DNA from: Pseudomonadota bacterium
Lineage (GTDB): Bacteria; Pseudomonadota; Alphaproteobacteria; GCA-2746255
Direction of reading: 5' to 3'
DNA: 64,000 bases
NCBI GenBank assembly: GCA_040752895.1
Contig: JBFMHN010000001.1
Location: forward strand, 475,213-539,212
In this document: in pieces, positions 54,918 to 63,941 of the stretch
Layout of the letters: every line of letters starts with the position of its first letter
Numbering within the stretch: the stretch's first letter is position 1
Translations under genes and position numbers: made by a program
The notes under the pieces: generated by a model
Database searches by the model: none
What the model saw: only the letters and a program-made list of their open reading frames with translations
What the model was told of the DNA's origin: nothing

Positions 54918-54946
54918 TTGCCGGTCTTCTCTATAATCTCTATAAT
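54918..54946 (+). promoter_or_regulatory. candidate promoter with tandem -10 repeat
   Basis: TTGCCG (54918-54923) is followed at exactly 17 bases by TATAAT (54941-54946). The -10 lies in the second copy of a direct repeat of CTCTATAAT (54929-54937 and 54938-54946), so a second TATAAT lies nine bases upstream. It would transcribe the Sel1-repeat gene at 54997. Confidence 0.6.
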
Positions 54947-54996
54947 TCTTAAAAAAAGAGACGCTATCCGGATTTGAAAACAATCAGGAAACAATC

Positions 54997-55494
54997 ATGC
55001 GCACCCTCTTTTTCCGCATAGCGGCCATTTGCCTTCTGCTTCCCGGGATCGCCCATGCCGGCCTTAAGGAGGCGGGCGAGGCCTATGACCTTGGCAACTA
55101 CCAAATAGCCTTTCAGGCGTTTCAGAGCCTTGCCGAGACCGGGAACGGCCTTGCCCAGAATCGGCTGGGCGAGCTTTACCGGGACGGCAAGGGCACGAAA
55201 AAAAGCCCAAAAGAAGCGGCGACCTGGTTCGAAAAGGCGGCGGAGGCCGGTACCATCAACGCATACGCAAACCTGGCCCGAATGTATGAAGAGGGCCTTG
55301 GCGTCGAGCAGGACCGCGTCCAGGCCTTCAAATGGTATTACCTCGGCCGCACGCGGATCGAGAACGCCGAGGCGCTTCGGCGGCTAATCCCCAAGATGGA
55401 CCCGGTGGAGAGAGCCAAAGCCAAGAACCTGGCCCGCGATCTTGGCGTCCGGCGCCCTTCCTTTGGCAGCATGCTGCCCGCACTCCGCCTCTAA
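54997..55494 (+). CDS. exported Sel1-repeat protein
   Basis: A 165-residue protein with a signal peptide (FFRIAAICLLLPGIAHA) and two to three Sel1-type TPR-like repeats, for example AQNRLGELYRDGKGTKKSPK and AYANLARMYEEGLGVEQD, with the alternating G-x-G turn. Probably periplasmic; Sel1 proteins usually scaffold protein partners. It is about 40 percent alike by eye to the next Sel1 protein, so the pair probably arose by duplication. Its role is not known. Confidence 0.85.
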   Translation: MRTLFFRIAAICLLLPGIAHAGLKEAGEAYDLGNYQIAFQAFQSLAETGNGLAQNRLGELYRDGKGTKKSPKEAATWFEKAAEAGTINAYANLARMYEEGLGVEQDRVQAFKWYYLGRTRIENAEALRRLIPKMDPVERAKAKNLARDLGVRRPSFGSMLPALRL

Positions 55495-55700
55495 TCGGTT
55501 CAAAGCAACCGATGCCCATGCCTGCGATATCCATGTCTTTTGAAACAATCGGCCGCTTCTGGCTGGAACAAGTCAGGGGCCCGTTTTCCCTCCGGGCCGT
55601 TCGCGAAGTTTGTGGAACGCCCTGATCCGGTTGACCGGGCGGTTGCCTTTTGACGCAAAAACGCGTTATTTTCCGGCCCACGGCCAGACAAGGAGAAACG

Positions 55701-56177
55701 TTGCGTATATCCCTTCCTATGGCACTCGCGTGCCTGATCCTCCTGACTCTCCCGGCCCACGCCGGCTATGACGAAGGAAACGAAGCTTACCAGCAAGGTG
55801 ACTATCAAGCGGCGTATCGCGAATGGCTGTCGCTCGCGGAAACCGGCGAGGCGCGCGCTCAGAATAAAGTAGGCGTGCTCTATGCGACGGGCCGTGGCGT
55901 GAAACGCGAGCCCAAGACCGCCCTGCAATGGTTCCTAAAGGCCGCCGAACAAGGCAACATGGATGCCCACATCAACGTTGGGCGCATGTACGAGCAGGGC
56001 CACGGCGTCGCCCGCGACCGGCCGAAAGCCTATCTCTGGTATCATATGGCGGCACGGACGACGAAGGGGAAGGAAATGCGCAACCGCCTGTGGAACGAGA
56101 TGGACCCGAAGGAACGCAAGGAAGCCAGGCTCCTGCGATCACGGTCGGAACGCTACCGCCCCTTTCAGGCATATTAG
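55701..56177 (+). CDS. second exported Sel1-repeat protein, TTG start
   Basis: A 158-residue paralogue: signal peptide (LPMALACLILLTLPAHA) and Sel1 repeats (GDYQAAYREWLSLAETGEA, GVLYATGRGVKREPKTA, AHINVGRMYEQGHGVARD). Start is the TTG at 55701-55703 with an ideal AAGGAG five bases upstream; an earlier TTG at 55650 is open but unsupported. Ends in a basic tail (KEARLLRSRSERYRPF) similar in design to the first copy. Unknown function. Confidence 0.84.
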   Translation: MRISLPMALACLILLTLPAHAGYDEGNEAYQQGDYQAAYREWLSLAETGEARAQNKVGVLYATGRGVKREPKTALQWFLKAAEQGNMDAHINVGRMYEQGHGVARDRPKAYLWYHMAARTTKGKEMRNRLWNEMDPKERKEARLLRSRSERYRPFQAY

Positions 56178-56260
56178 TCAGGCATTACCCCCCTTCGACC
56201 AAGGGCCGGCTGACTGGCGTCCTTCATCCAGATACGCTAACCTTCGCCGTTAGGCTGGTC

Positions 56261-56638
56261 ATGAAACGCATTTTCGCCGTTTCGGTGGTGTTTTTTCTTG
56301 CCACGGCGCTCCCCGCCGCGGCTGGGTGGAAAGGCACGGCCAACTTTTACACACAAGCGGAAGTCTATGCAGCGGAAGTGCCGGTCGGCCAATATCTGAG
56401 CTTCGGCAATCCCATCCATTTTAGGTACTGGAAAGAAGACGCCGATCGGCCGACCGGTGAGAAAATCGCCTATAACGGTGTCGTTCAAGCGATTTCGCTC
56501 GAGGGCACGTCGCGTATGCAAATCCAGATTTTCTTCGGCCGAGCCAGCACCAAGACGGCGGAAGGCGTTCTTTACCTCGAATGGGAAGAAACACCCGAGT
56601 CCAAAGAGACGCCCTGGTGGCAATTCTGGGGGTGGTAA
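56261..56638 (+). CDS. small exported protein of unknown function
   Basis: A 125-residue protein with a clear signal peptide (IFAVSVVFFLATALPAAAG) and a mature part of mixed beta character (ANFYTQAEVYAAEVPVGQYL, MQIQIFFGRAS) ending in a Trp-rich tail (PWWQFWGW). I do not recognise a family. The ATG at 56261 is chosen because the earlier frame overlaps the Sel1 gene; ribosome site is weak (TAGG). It follows the Sel1 pair and may belong to the same cell-envelope set. Convergent with guaA, six bases apart. Confidence 0.72.
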   Translation: MKRIFAVSVVFFLATALPAAAGWKGTANFYTQAEVYAAEVPVGQYLSFGNPIHFRYWKEDADRPTGEKIAYNGVVQAISLEGTSRMQIQIFFGRASTKTAEGVLYLEWEETPESKETPWWQFWGW

Positions 56639-56644
56639 GGCGAT

Positions 56645-58192
56645 CTACTCCCACTCGATGGTGCCGGGCGGTTTCGAGGTAACGTCGTAAACCACCCGGT
56701 TGATGCCGCGCACCTCGTTGACGATGCGGTTTGCGACGCGGCCCAGAAAATCGTGATCGAAGGGAAAATAATCGGCCGTCATGCCGTCGGTCGAGGTAAC
56801 GGCGCGAAGCGCGCAAGCGTATTCGTAGGAGCGTTCGTCTCCCATGACGCCAACCGTGCGCACCGGCAGCAGCACGGCAAAGGCCTGCCAGATCGCGTCG
56901 TAGAGACCGGCGTTGCGAATTTCCTCCAGGTAGATTCGATCGGCCTTGCGGAGGATCGTCAGTTTCTCGGGCGTGATCTCACCGGGTATGCGGATGGCAA
57001 GCCCCGGCCCCGGGAACGGATGGCGACGAACGAAATCCTCCGGCAGGCCAAGTTCGCGCCCTAGCACGCGCACCTCGTCCTTGAAAAGCTCGCGCAAGGG
57101 CTCGACCAGTTTCATCCGCATCCGTTCCGGCAAGCCGCCCACGTTATGGTGAGACTTAATCGTGACGCTTGGCCCGCCGGTGAAGGATACGGACTCGATC
57201 ACGTCCGGATAGAGCGTGCCCTGCGCCAGAAAGTCGGCGCCGCCGGCTTTCTTCGCCTCTTCCTCGAAGACGTCGATGAAGGCCGCCCCGATAATTTTTC
57301 GTTTCTGCTCGGGATCCGTAACGCCTCGAAGTTTCTTCAGGAAAAGATCCGCCGCCTCCCGGTGAACGAGCGGAATGTTGTAGTGGTGCGAGAAAAGCGA
57401 GACGACCTCGTCCGCCTCGCCCTCGCGCAAGAGGCCAGTGTCCACGAAGACGCAAACGAGCCGTTCCCCGATCGCCTCATGGAGCAGGAGGGCGACGACG
57501 GAGGAATCGATCCCGCCGGAAAGACCCAGGATGACGCGCCCCTTCCCCACCCGTTCGCGGCAGCTTTCGATGGTGCGCGCATGGAAAGCGCGCATTGTCC
57601 AATCGCCCTGGCAACCGGCAACGCGATGCGTGAAATTCTTGAGCAACGCAGCGCCCTGCGGCGTGTGCACGACCTCGGGGTGAAATTGCACCCCGTAGAA
57701 TCGGCGGCGATCATCGGCAATGGCGGCGAAGGGGGCGCCTTCGCTCGTGCCGACGACGCGGAATCCCTCGGGCAGGCGGACAACGCGATCGCCGTGACTC
57801 ATCCACACCTGCTCGCGGGCACCCTTCCGCCACACGCCATCGAAAAGCTCGCAAGCGTCCGTCACGGTAAGAAAGGCGCGGCCGAATTCCCGATGGTCCG
57901 AGCTTTCCACCTCGCCGCCCAGCTCGGCGCACATCACCTGTTCACCATAGCAGATGCCAAGCACCGGCACGCCGAGCGCGAAGACGGCCCGGTCGGGGCG
58001 CGGCGTCGCAACTCCGGTGACGGAGGCGGGCCCGCCGGAAAGAATGATCCCCTTCGGGGCAAAGTCGGCGAGCGCGGCGGACGTCATGGAGAAAGGGTGG
58101 ATTTCACAGTAGACGCCGCTTTCGCGCACGCGCCGCGCGATCAACTGGGTTACTTGGGAGCCGAAATCGAGGACGAGGACGCGATCGGTCAT
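56645..58192 (-). CDS. guaA: GMP synthase (glutamine-hydrolysing)
   Basis: Converts XMP to GMP. The 515-residue protein joins a class I glutamine amidotransferase (nucleophile Cys81 in [21 protein letters not shown]) to an ATP-pyrophosphatase with [19 protein letters not shown] and the dimerisation domain ending GTIEWE. The ATG at 58190-58192 fits homologues; a TTG eight codons upstream is open. Downstream of guaB on the same strand by 66 bases, so IMPDH and GMP synthase are encoded together. Confidence 0.97.
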   Translation of the reverse strand: MTDRVLVLDFGSQVTQLIARRVRESGVYCEIHPFSMTSAALADFAPKGIILSGGPASVTGVATPRPDRAVFALGVPVLGICYGEQVMCAELGGEVESSDHREFGRAFLTVTDACELFDGVWRKGAREQVWMSHGDRVVRLPEGFRVVGTSEGAPFAAIADDRRRFYGVQFHPEVVHTPQGAALLKNFTHRVAGCQGDWTMRAFHARTIESCRERVGKGRVILGLSGGIDSSVVALLLHEAIGERLVCVFVDTGLLREGEADEVVSLFSHHYNIPLVHREAADLFLKKLRGVTDPEQKRKIIGAAFIDVFEEEAKKAGGADFLAQGTLYPDVIESVSFTGGPSVTIKSHHNVGGLPERMRMKLVEPLRELFKDEVRVLGRELGLPEDFVRRHPFPGPGLAIRIPGEITPEKLTILRKADRIYLEEIRNAGLYDAIWQAFAVLLPVRTVGVMGDERSYEYACALRAVTSTDGMTADYFPFDHDFLGRVANRIVNEVRGINRVVYDVTSKPPGTIEWE

Positions 58193-58258
58193 TCGCTTAG
58201 GCCCCAGCCCGCGCAAACGCTCTTTTCCCGAAAAGGACGGGGGCGCTGGGATCGGCGA

Positions 58259-59722
58259 TCAACTGTCCTGCCGGTAATTTGGCGCCTCGCGGGTAATCGT
58301 GACATCGTGGACGTGACTTTCGCGGTGGCCCCCCTCCGTCACGCGGAGGAACTCGCAGTTCCGGTGCATCTCTTCGATCGTCCGGTTGCCGGTATAGCCC
58401 ATGGCGGCGCGCAAACCCCCGAGCAGCTGATGAACGACGCCGGCGACCGGGCCTTTATAAGGAACGCGGCCTTCGATGCCCTCGGGAACCAGCTTCAGAA
58501 GGTCCGCCACCTCCTGCTGGAAATAACGATCGGCCGAACCGCGCGCCATGGCGCTCACCGAGCCCATGCCGCGGTAGGATTTGTAGGACCGGCCCTGGTA
58601 GAGAAACACCTCGCCGGGCGTTTCGTCCGTCCCGGCAAGCAAGGCCCCGATCATCACGCACGTGGCCCCCGCTGCCAGCGCCTTCGCCAAATCGCCGGAG
58701 AAACGGACGCCGCCATCGGCGATGATCGGCACGTTCCGCTTCTGGCATTCCGCCGCCGCTTCCTGAATAGCCGTAAATTGCGGAACGCCGACACCCGCAA
58801 CGATGCGCGTCGTACAAATCGAGCCCGGGCCTATCCCCACCTTCACCGTATCCGCCCCGGCATCGATCAACGCCTTCACGCCTTCCGCCGTCGCCACGTT
58901 TCCGGCGATGAGCGCCGGCGCCTTCGGTAACTGGCGAATGCGGCGAACGGTATCCAGCACGCCTTTCGAATGGCCGTGGGCGGTGTCCACCACCACGACA
59001 TCGGCGCCGGCATCCGCCAACGCCTCGGCCCGCGCGACCCCGGCGTCACCGACGCCGGTTGCGCCGCCGACCCGAAGCCTGCCCTGCCCATCCTTATTTG
59101 CATTCGGGAAAGCCAGGCCTTTTTCGATGTCCTTGACGGTGATCAACCCGATACAGCGGTAATCGTCATCCACGACAAGCAATTTCTCGAGCCGGTGCTG
59201 ATGCAGCAGACGCTTCGCCTCGTCCACGTCGACGTTTTCACGAACGGTGATCAGCCCATCTTTCGTCATGAGCTCGGAGATCGGCTGGCGCGGGTTGCTG
59301 GCAAAGCGAACGTCCCGGTTGGTTAGGATTCCGACCAGGCGCTTCGTTTCTCCCTCGACGACGGGAATGCCGGAAATGCGATGGTCCTCCATCAGCTTGA
59401 AGGCATCCGCCAAGGTACGTTCCGGCGCAATCGTGATAGGATCGAAGACAATCCCCGATTCGAATTTTTTTACCTTGCGGATTTCATCGGCCTGGCGCTC
59501 AATCTCCATGTTCTTGTGAACGATGCCAAGCCCGCCCAGTTGCGCCATGGCGATCGCCATAGCGCTTTCTGTGACGGTATCCATCGCGGCGGAAAGGAGC
59601 GGTATGTGCAGGCGAATGGTTGGGGTGAGCCGAGTGCTCGTGTTGACTTCAGCCGGCAGGACTTCGGATGCAGCGGGCTTCAGCAGAACGTCATCAAAGG
59701 AAAGGGCTTCCTGAAGCCGCAT
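58259..59722 (-). CDS. guaB: inosine-5'-monophosphate dehydrogenase
   Basis: Rate-limiting step of GTP synthesis: IMP to XMP with NAD. The 487-residue protein has a barrel with catalytic Cys303 in [30 protein letters not shown], and two CBS domains at about 95-205 that sense nucleotides. The ATG at 59720-59722 follows GGGAGAAAAT; the frame continues upstream but is not typical. The promoter just upstream (59749-59776) supports this start. Confidence 0.97.
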   Translation of the reverse strand: MRLQEALSFDDVLLKPAASEVLPAEVNTSTRLTPTIRLHIPLLSAAMDTVTESAMAIAMAQLGGLGIVHKNMEIERQADEIRKVKKFESGIVFDPITIAPERTLADAFKLMEDHRISGIPVVEGETKRLVGILTNRDVRFASNPRQPISELMTKDGLITVRENVDVDEAKRLLHQHRLEKLLVVDDDYRCIGLITVKDIEKGLAFPNANKDGQGRLRVGGATGVGDAGVARAEALADAGADVVVVDTAHGHSKGVLDTVRRIRQLPKAPALIAGNVATAEGVKALIDAGADTVKVGIGPGSICTTRIVAGVGVPQFTAIQEAAAECQKRNVPIIADGGVRFSGDLAKALAAGATCVMIGALLAGTDETPGEVFLYQGRSYKSYRGMGSVSAMARGSADRYFQQEVADLLKLVPEGIEGRVPYKGPVAGVVHQLLGGLRAAMGYTGNRTIEEMHRNCEFLRVTEGGHRESHVHDVTITREAPNYRQDS

Positions 59723-59748
59723 ATTTTCTCCCGGGCTGGTTGGCGGGT

Positions 59749-59776
59749 AATATAACCATCCTTTGCGGCTTGCCAA
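59749..59776 (-). promoter_or_regulatory. promoter of guaB-guaA
   Basis: On the minus strand TTGGCA (59771-59776) and TATATT (59749-59754) are separated by 16 bases. Each matches the sigma-70 consensus at five of six bases. It would start transcription about 20 bases before guaB. Confidence 0.6.
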
Positions 59777-59855
59777 GGCCATTCGGCCAAAGGCGGCGAA
59801 ACCGGCCAAAAGGCCACTTGGGCACTTAGCTGAAGATGCAGTTTGGATGAACGAT

Positions 59856-60350
59856 ATGCCAAGACAAACGCACGAAAAAACCTGGGTTCTGATCGCCGAC
59901 GGCGCCCGCGCCCGGATCTTTGTTCAGGCCGCACCGGGAGGGGCGCTTGAGCCGGTTCTCAAGGAGGAAGACGCGAAAAGCCGTCTGCACACCCGTGAAC
60001 TTGGCGCCGACAAGCCCGGCCGTACCCACGAGCGCATCGCCGACGGCAGCCGCCACGCGCTGGCGCCCCGCGTCGATTGGCACGTGTTCGAGAAGCAGCT
60101 TTTCGCGGAGAAAATGGCGAAGATCCTCGACCAGGGCGCGGCGCAGAAATCTTACAACCGCCTCGTCCTGGTCGCACCGCCGAAGGCCTTGGGCGAGTTG
60201 CGCGAGGCGATCGGCAAGGCGGCGCGGGAAAGCGTCGTGAAGGAAATCGCCAAGGACCTGACGCCGGTGCCGCCGCACGAATTGCCGGCGCATCTGGAGG
60301 ACGCCCTGCGCTTCGCGCCTAATCCACGTCCCGGAAACCCAAGGCAATAA
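59856..60350 (+). CDS. host-attachment-type protein
   Basis: A 164-residue cytoplasmic-looking protein related to the family named for Agrobacterium 'protein required for attachment to host cells': [40 protein letters not shown] and the C-terminal [15 protein letters not shown] are typical. The fold resembles eRF1 domain 2, and the family name may not reflect its real job. ATG 59856 is preceded by GGA at eight bases; 59847 is an alternative. Its end overlaps rlmE on the opposite strand by 32 bases. Confidence 0.82.
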   Translation: MPRQTHEKTWVLIADGARARIFVQAAPGGALEPVLKEEDAKSRLHTRELGADKPGRTHERIADGSRHALAPRVDWHVFEKQLFAEKMAKILDQGAAQKSYNRLVLVAPPKALGELREAIGKAARESVVKEIAKDLTPVPPHELPAHLEDALRFAPNPRPGNPRQ

Positions 60351-61038
60351 CATAGCTTTCCGCCGAATCCGACCGGCTGGCGGGCGGCTTCGCATGCCGC
60401 ACGAGGCGGAACCGCCGCTTCATCTGGTTGAGCAGTTCCACCTCCGCCCCGCCCTTCAGGACCTTCGCGAGAAAGGCACCGCCCGGAGCCAGCACCTCCT
60501 CGGCGAAGGCAAAGGCGGCCTCGCAAAGGGCCATGACGCGCAAATGGTCGGTCGCCGCGTGCCCGGTCGCCGGGGCGGCCATGTCCGAAAGCACGACATC
60601 GGCCGCACCGTCGAGGATGGCACGGATGCGTGCCGGCGCCTCCGCGCTCAGAAAATCGAGCGTGAGGATCGTAACGCCCGGAATCGGGTCCATCGGGTTC
60701 ACGTCCACCGCGATAACCTTGCCGCCGCCGGGGCCGCCACCGGGGCCGTCCGCAGTCCCCACCCGTTCGGCGGCAACCTGGCTCCAGCCGCCGGGAGCGG
60801 CACCCAGATCCACGACCCGCAGGCCGGGTTTCAGGAAACGGAATCTTGCGTCGAGTTCAATCAGCTTGAAGGCGGCCCGCGACCGGAAGCCGCGCTCTAC
60901 GGCCTCGGCTACGTAAGGGTCGTTGAGCTGCCGCTGGAGCCAGCGCGTGGAGCTTGTCTTGCGCCCGCGGGCCGACTTGAGCCGCGTAGTAAGCCGCCTG
61001 CCCTTTAGCCGCGCATCCCCGCTTCGCCGTCCGCGCAT
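60319..61038 (-). CDS. rlmE: 23S rRNA 2'-O-ribose U2552 methyltransferase
   Basis: Methylates the ribosomal A-loop at U2552 (E. coli numbering). The 239-residue protein has a basic N-terminal tail (RLKGRRLTTRLKSARGRK), the SAM motif VVDLGAAPGGWSQ, and the K-D-K-E tetrad: Lys58 in RAAFKLIE, Asp in VVLSDMAAP, Lys in LAKVLKGG, and Glu near the end (ESYVIALGF). A Gly/Pro loop (GPGGGPGGGK) is inserted after the first helix. Four bases separate it from ppx upstream. Confidence 0.95.
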   Translation of the reverse strand: MRGRRSGDARLKGRRLTTRLKSARGRKTSSTRWLQRQLNDPYVAEAVERGFRSRAAFKLIELDARFRFLKPGLRVVDLGAAPGGWSQVAAERVGTADGPGGGPGGGKVIAVDVNPMDPIPGVTILTLDFLSAEAPARIRAILDGAADVVLSDMAAPATGHAATDHLRVMALCEAAFAFAEEVLAPGGAFLAKVLKGGAEVELLNQMKRRFRLVRHAKPPASRSDSAESYVIALGFRDVD

Positions 61039-61042
61039 CGGT

Positions 61043-62089
61043 TTAGGAGGCCAGCGCGGGCAAAGGCCACGTCCCGATCAGGCTTTTCAGGATGCCTTCC
61101 CGGATGCCGCGGTCGGCGACCCGGAGCCTTGGCGCAGGCCATGTTCTCCAGATCGCCTCCAGAATAGCGCAGCCCGGAATGACGAGGTCGGCGCGCCCAC
61201 GGCCAATGCAGGGGTTCGCGATCCGTTCCTCAAGCGTCGTATCCAGCAACTGGGCGGCAAGGCCGTGAAGGCCGTGAACCCTTTCCCGCTCGAGATAGCT
61301 GCCGTCCACGCGCGAGCGGTCGTAGCGCTTGAGGTCGAGCAAAATGCCTGCCAGCGTTGTCGTCGTGCCCGAGGTGCCCAGCATCTGGACGCCCCCTTCC
61401 GCGATGCGTCGGGCGATGCCGTGCGCCGCGTCGAAAGAACAAAAGCGCAAGGCAAGCTCTTCCACTATGCTGGCATAGGCTTCATGACCGAACCCTGTGG
61501 CTCCCCGCTCCTCGGCCAGCGTCACGACCCCGACCGGAAGCGAGAGAAAGCCCTCGATGCGGTGGTTGCCTTCTCCATCCAGCCGCGCCCAGGTCACCTC
61601 GGTGCTGCCGCCGCCGATGTCGAAGACGAGCGCCCAGCCATCGCCGGGAACGATCAGCTCGGCGCAGCCGGCAAAGGTAAGCGCTACTTCCTCTTCCGGT
61701 GAAATGATCTCGAGGGGAAGCCCGGTAGCCTTGCGGACGCGGGTCACGAATTTTGCCCCGTTGGTGGCACGGCGACAGGCCTCGGTCGCCACGCAGCGGA
61801 ATTTCGTTACGTGGTGACCATGGAGTTTCTTCGCGCAAACCTTAAGCGCGCCGATCGTCCGCCGGACCGCCTTTTCGGAAACGCGGTTGCTTGCGGAACA
61901 GCCCTCGCCCAGACGCACGATGCGGGAGAAGGAATCCACGACCCGGTGGCCCGTCCCCTCCGGCCGAACGATCAGAAGCCGGCAATTGTTGGTGCCGAGG
62001 TCAAGGGCGCCGAAGCAGGGCACACGGGGTGCCTGCTCGGGTCCTACCGGGGACCGATCCGACCGGTCCGAAGAAAGAAATTTCGCCAA
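61043..62089 (-). CDS. ppx: Ppx/GppA-family exopolyphosphatase
   Basis: Hydrolyses polyphosphate or pppGpp; the two cannot be told apart here. The 348 residues show the actin-like ATPase fold: ALDLGTNNCRLLIVRPEG, ATEACRRATNG, IISPEEEVALTF, VFDIGGGSTEVTW and GTSGTTTTLAG. It lacks the extra C-terminal HD-like domain of E. coli enzymes, as is usual in alphaproteobacteria beside rlmE. Start is TTG with AGGAG close upstream; no ATG lies in the first 50 codons. Stringent and phosphate metabolism link is inferred from the family. Confidence 0.94.
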   Translation of the reverse strand: MAKFLSSDRSDRSPVGPEQAPRVPCFGALDLGTNNCRLLIVRPEGTGHRVVDSFSRIVRLGEGCSASNRVSEKAVRRTIGALKVCAKKLHGHHVTKFRCVATEACRRATNGAKFVTRVRKATGLPLEIISPEEEVALTFAGCAELIVPGDGWALVFDIGGGSTEVTWARLDGEGNHRIEGFLSLPVGVVTLAEERGATGFGHEAYASIVEELALRFCSFDAAHGIARRIAEGGVQMLGTSGTTTTLAGILLDLKRYDRSRVDGSYLERERVHGLHGLAAQLLDTTLEERIANPCIGRGRADLVIPGCAILEAIWRTWPAPRLRVADRGIREGILKSLIGTWPLPALAS

Positions 62090-62240
62090 GGCTCCTGCCC
62101 TTCCCTACGCGAGGCCACCCCACCCCGCCAGACCTTAGCGCAAGGGAAAGCAACGTCAAAGCCCCGCCCGGGAAGGCCCCGCCCGGACTGGGGGTTGTTC
62201 AAAGCTTGAAGCGCATGCTAGGAAATCTGGCCTTCCCGCT

Positions 62241-62314
62241 TGGGGGATAGTTTAGCGGTAGAACTCTCGGCTCTGGACCGAGCGACCCTGGTTCGAATCC
62301 AGGTCCCCCAGCCA
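62241..62314 (+). tRNA. tRNA-Gln (anticodon CTG)
   Basis: A 74-base cloverleaf with encoded CCA. Acceptor TGGGGGA pairs with TCCCCCA; D arm GTTT/GAAC; anticodon stem CTCGG/CCGAG holds the loop CTCTGGA with anticodon CTG; T arm CCTGG/CCAGG holds TTCGAAT. It lies on the plus strand, 150 bases after the divergent ppx start. Confidence 0.95.
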
Positions 62315-62413
62315 AATCTCACTTTTCGCCGAATTGGCGGGCGTCTCTTCCCCCCTTTGTCGGGATCACCCGCCGGGACTATACTTAAAGCCACACAGTA
62401 AAGAGGGTCCAAG

Positions 62414-62794
62414 ATGCGGGTTCCACGGCTACCACAGAAACGGCCGCTACAGAAAACAAGGGGTGCGGTCGGGGCTTGCCTCCTTGCCACCGCCATCGCC
62501 GTTCTTGCGGTTGCGGCCCCCTCGCCCGCCACATCCCAGGATCTCGACCACGCGACCTTCGGGCAATTCCTCGCCGTCTGCAACACGGACGTGCAAAGCT
62601 GCGACGCTTTCATCGCCGATACCGACGAGATGCTGTTTTGGCTCGAAGACAGCTATTGCTGGCCGGAGGGCACGACCTTCGCGACGGCCAAGGCGTGGCT
62701 GTTCGATTGGGCCGCGCGCCACCCCGAGACGCACCAGCTATCGGCGGGGGCGGCTGTGGAACGCGCGCTCATGGAACTTTTCCCCTGCTCTTGA
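62414..62794 (+). CDS. Rap1a/Tai-like small secreted protein
   Basis: A 126-residue protein with a signal peptide (GACLLATAIAVLAVAAPSPATS) and a mature part with four Cys: LAVCNTDVQSCDAFIADTDE, SYCWPEGTTFATA and a C-terminal ELFPCS. The Cys pattern and YCxPxG...hP...v..al...fPC order match the Rap1a/Tai domain, known from type VI secretion immunity proteins but also widespread as orphans. No effector gene or secretion locus is here, so immunity function is not implied. The gene begins 99 bases after tRNA-Gln. Confidence 0.72.
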   Translation: MRVPRLPQKRPLQKTRGAVGACLLATAIAVLAVAAPSPATSQDLDHATFGQFLAVCNTDVQSCDAFIADTDEMLFWLEDSYCWPEGTTFATAKAWLFDWAARHPETHQLSAGAAVERALMELFPCS

Positions 62795-62810
62795 CCGGCC
62801 GCTCGCCGGT

Positions 62811-63941
62811 TCAGCCCGCCAGGGAGACGACGATGGACTTGCCCTTGTCGAGGCGGATGACCCGTTCGGCCGGGAAAGTGATGGTGACGCTGGTCCCCTT
62901 GCCCGGCGTGCTTTCGATTTTCAGCCGGCCGCCGTGCAACTGAGCAAACGAGTTCGTAAGCGGCAGGCCGAGCCCGGTTCCCTGATTCTTGCTGGCAAAC
63001 GCGTTGCTCACCTGCCCGAAGGGCTCCAGCACCTTCTCGATGTTTTCCGGCGCGATGCCGACGCCGGTGTCCCGCACGATCAGGACGAAATCGCCGTTCA
63101 TGGTCACCCGCGCAACCGTCGTGACAAGGCCGCCCTTCGGCGTAAATTTGATCGCGTTCGTCAGCAGGTTTATCAGAATCTGGCGAAGCTTTCTTTCGTC
63201 CACGTACAGCGTCGGCAACGGCGATTCGATCTCCGTCGCCAGGCGAATGCATTCCGCCTCGGCGCGAACGCTCACCAGGCGCAAGGATGCCTCGATGGCG
63301 TTCCTTACGTCCACGACGCGTTCGTCCAGGGTCGCCTTGCCCGCCTCGACCCTCGCCATCTCCAGAATCTCGTTGATGAGTTCGAGAAGATGCGCGCCGC
63401 TTTCGTAAATGTTCCCGGCGTATTCCTGATATTCCGGCTTTACCTTTCCGAAGACCTCGTCCCGGATCAGTTCGGCAAACCCCATGATCGCGTTCAGGGG
63501 GCTGCGCAATTCGTGACTCATCTGGGCGAGAAAGGTGGTTTTTGCCTGCGAAGCGTTTTCGGCGCGGCGGGTGGCGCCGAGCAAGCTTTCCTCGATGTTG
63601 TCGCGACGCTTCGATTCGCGCCAATAGAGCCAGAAGAACGCCGTCAGGATGATGATATAGATCAAGGTGATACCGGCGATTTCGAGCCGCAGCCGATCAG
63701 CCGCGTCAAGCGCGGCCCTTACCTCGGGCAAGCCGGAGCCGCTGCCCGCCGCCGCGACAGGCCTTAAGGTCGCGTAGTAATCGCCGAGTTCCCACCCGGC
63801 GAGACCGACCGCGATGGCCATCGCGACGAAGATGGTAAAAATGAGCAAACCATGGCTGAGCCAAGGGGTGAAAAACCCCGCACCAGCCTTCGTTTGGCTA
63901 TTCACTGGTGTTTGCAAGCCGCTACCCCCATGCCGCGACAC
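62811..63941 (-). CDS. membrane sensor histidine kinase
   Basis: A two-component sensor of 376 residues. Two transmembrane helices (LLIFTIFVAMAIAVGLAGW; ITLIYIIILTAFFWLYW) flank a periplasmic loop of about 45 residues rich in Gly and Ala. HisKA follows with FLAQMSHELRSPLNAIMGFA and the phospho-acceptor His, then HATPase with LLTNAIKFTPKGG (N box), DTGVGIAPE and GTGLGLPLT. No response regulator is adjacent in the window, so its partner is unknown. Start is GTG at 63939-63941 with GGA about six bases upstream. Confidence 0.93.
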   Translation of the reverse strand: MSRHGGSGLQTPVNSQTKAGAGFFTPWLSHGLLIFTIFVAMAIAVGLAGWELGDYYATLRPVAAAGSGSGLPEVRAALDAADRLRLEIAGITLIYIIILTAFFWLYWRESKRRDNIEESLLGATRRAENASQAKTTFLAQMSHELRSPLNAIMGFAELIRDEVFGKVKPEYQEYAGNIYESGAHLLELINEILEMARVEAGKATLDERVVDVRNAIEASLRLVSVRAEAECIRLATEIESPLPTLYVDERKLRQILINLLTNAIKFTPKGGLVTTVARVTMNGDFVLIVRDTGVGIAPENIEKVLEPFGQVSNAFASKNQGTGLGLPLTNSFAQLHGGRLKIESTPGKGTSVTITFPAERVIRLDKGKSIVVSLAG

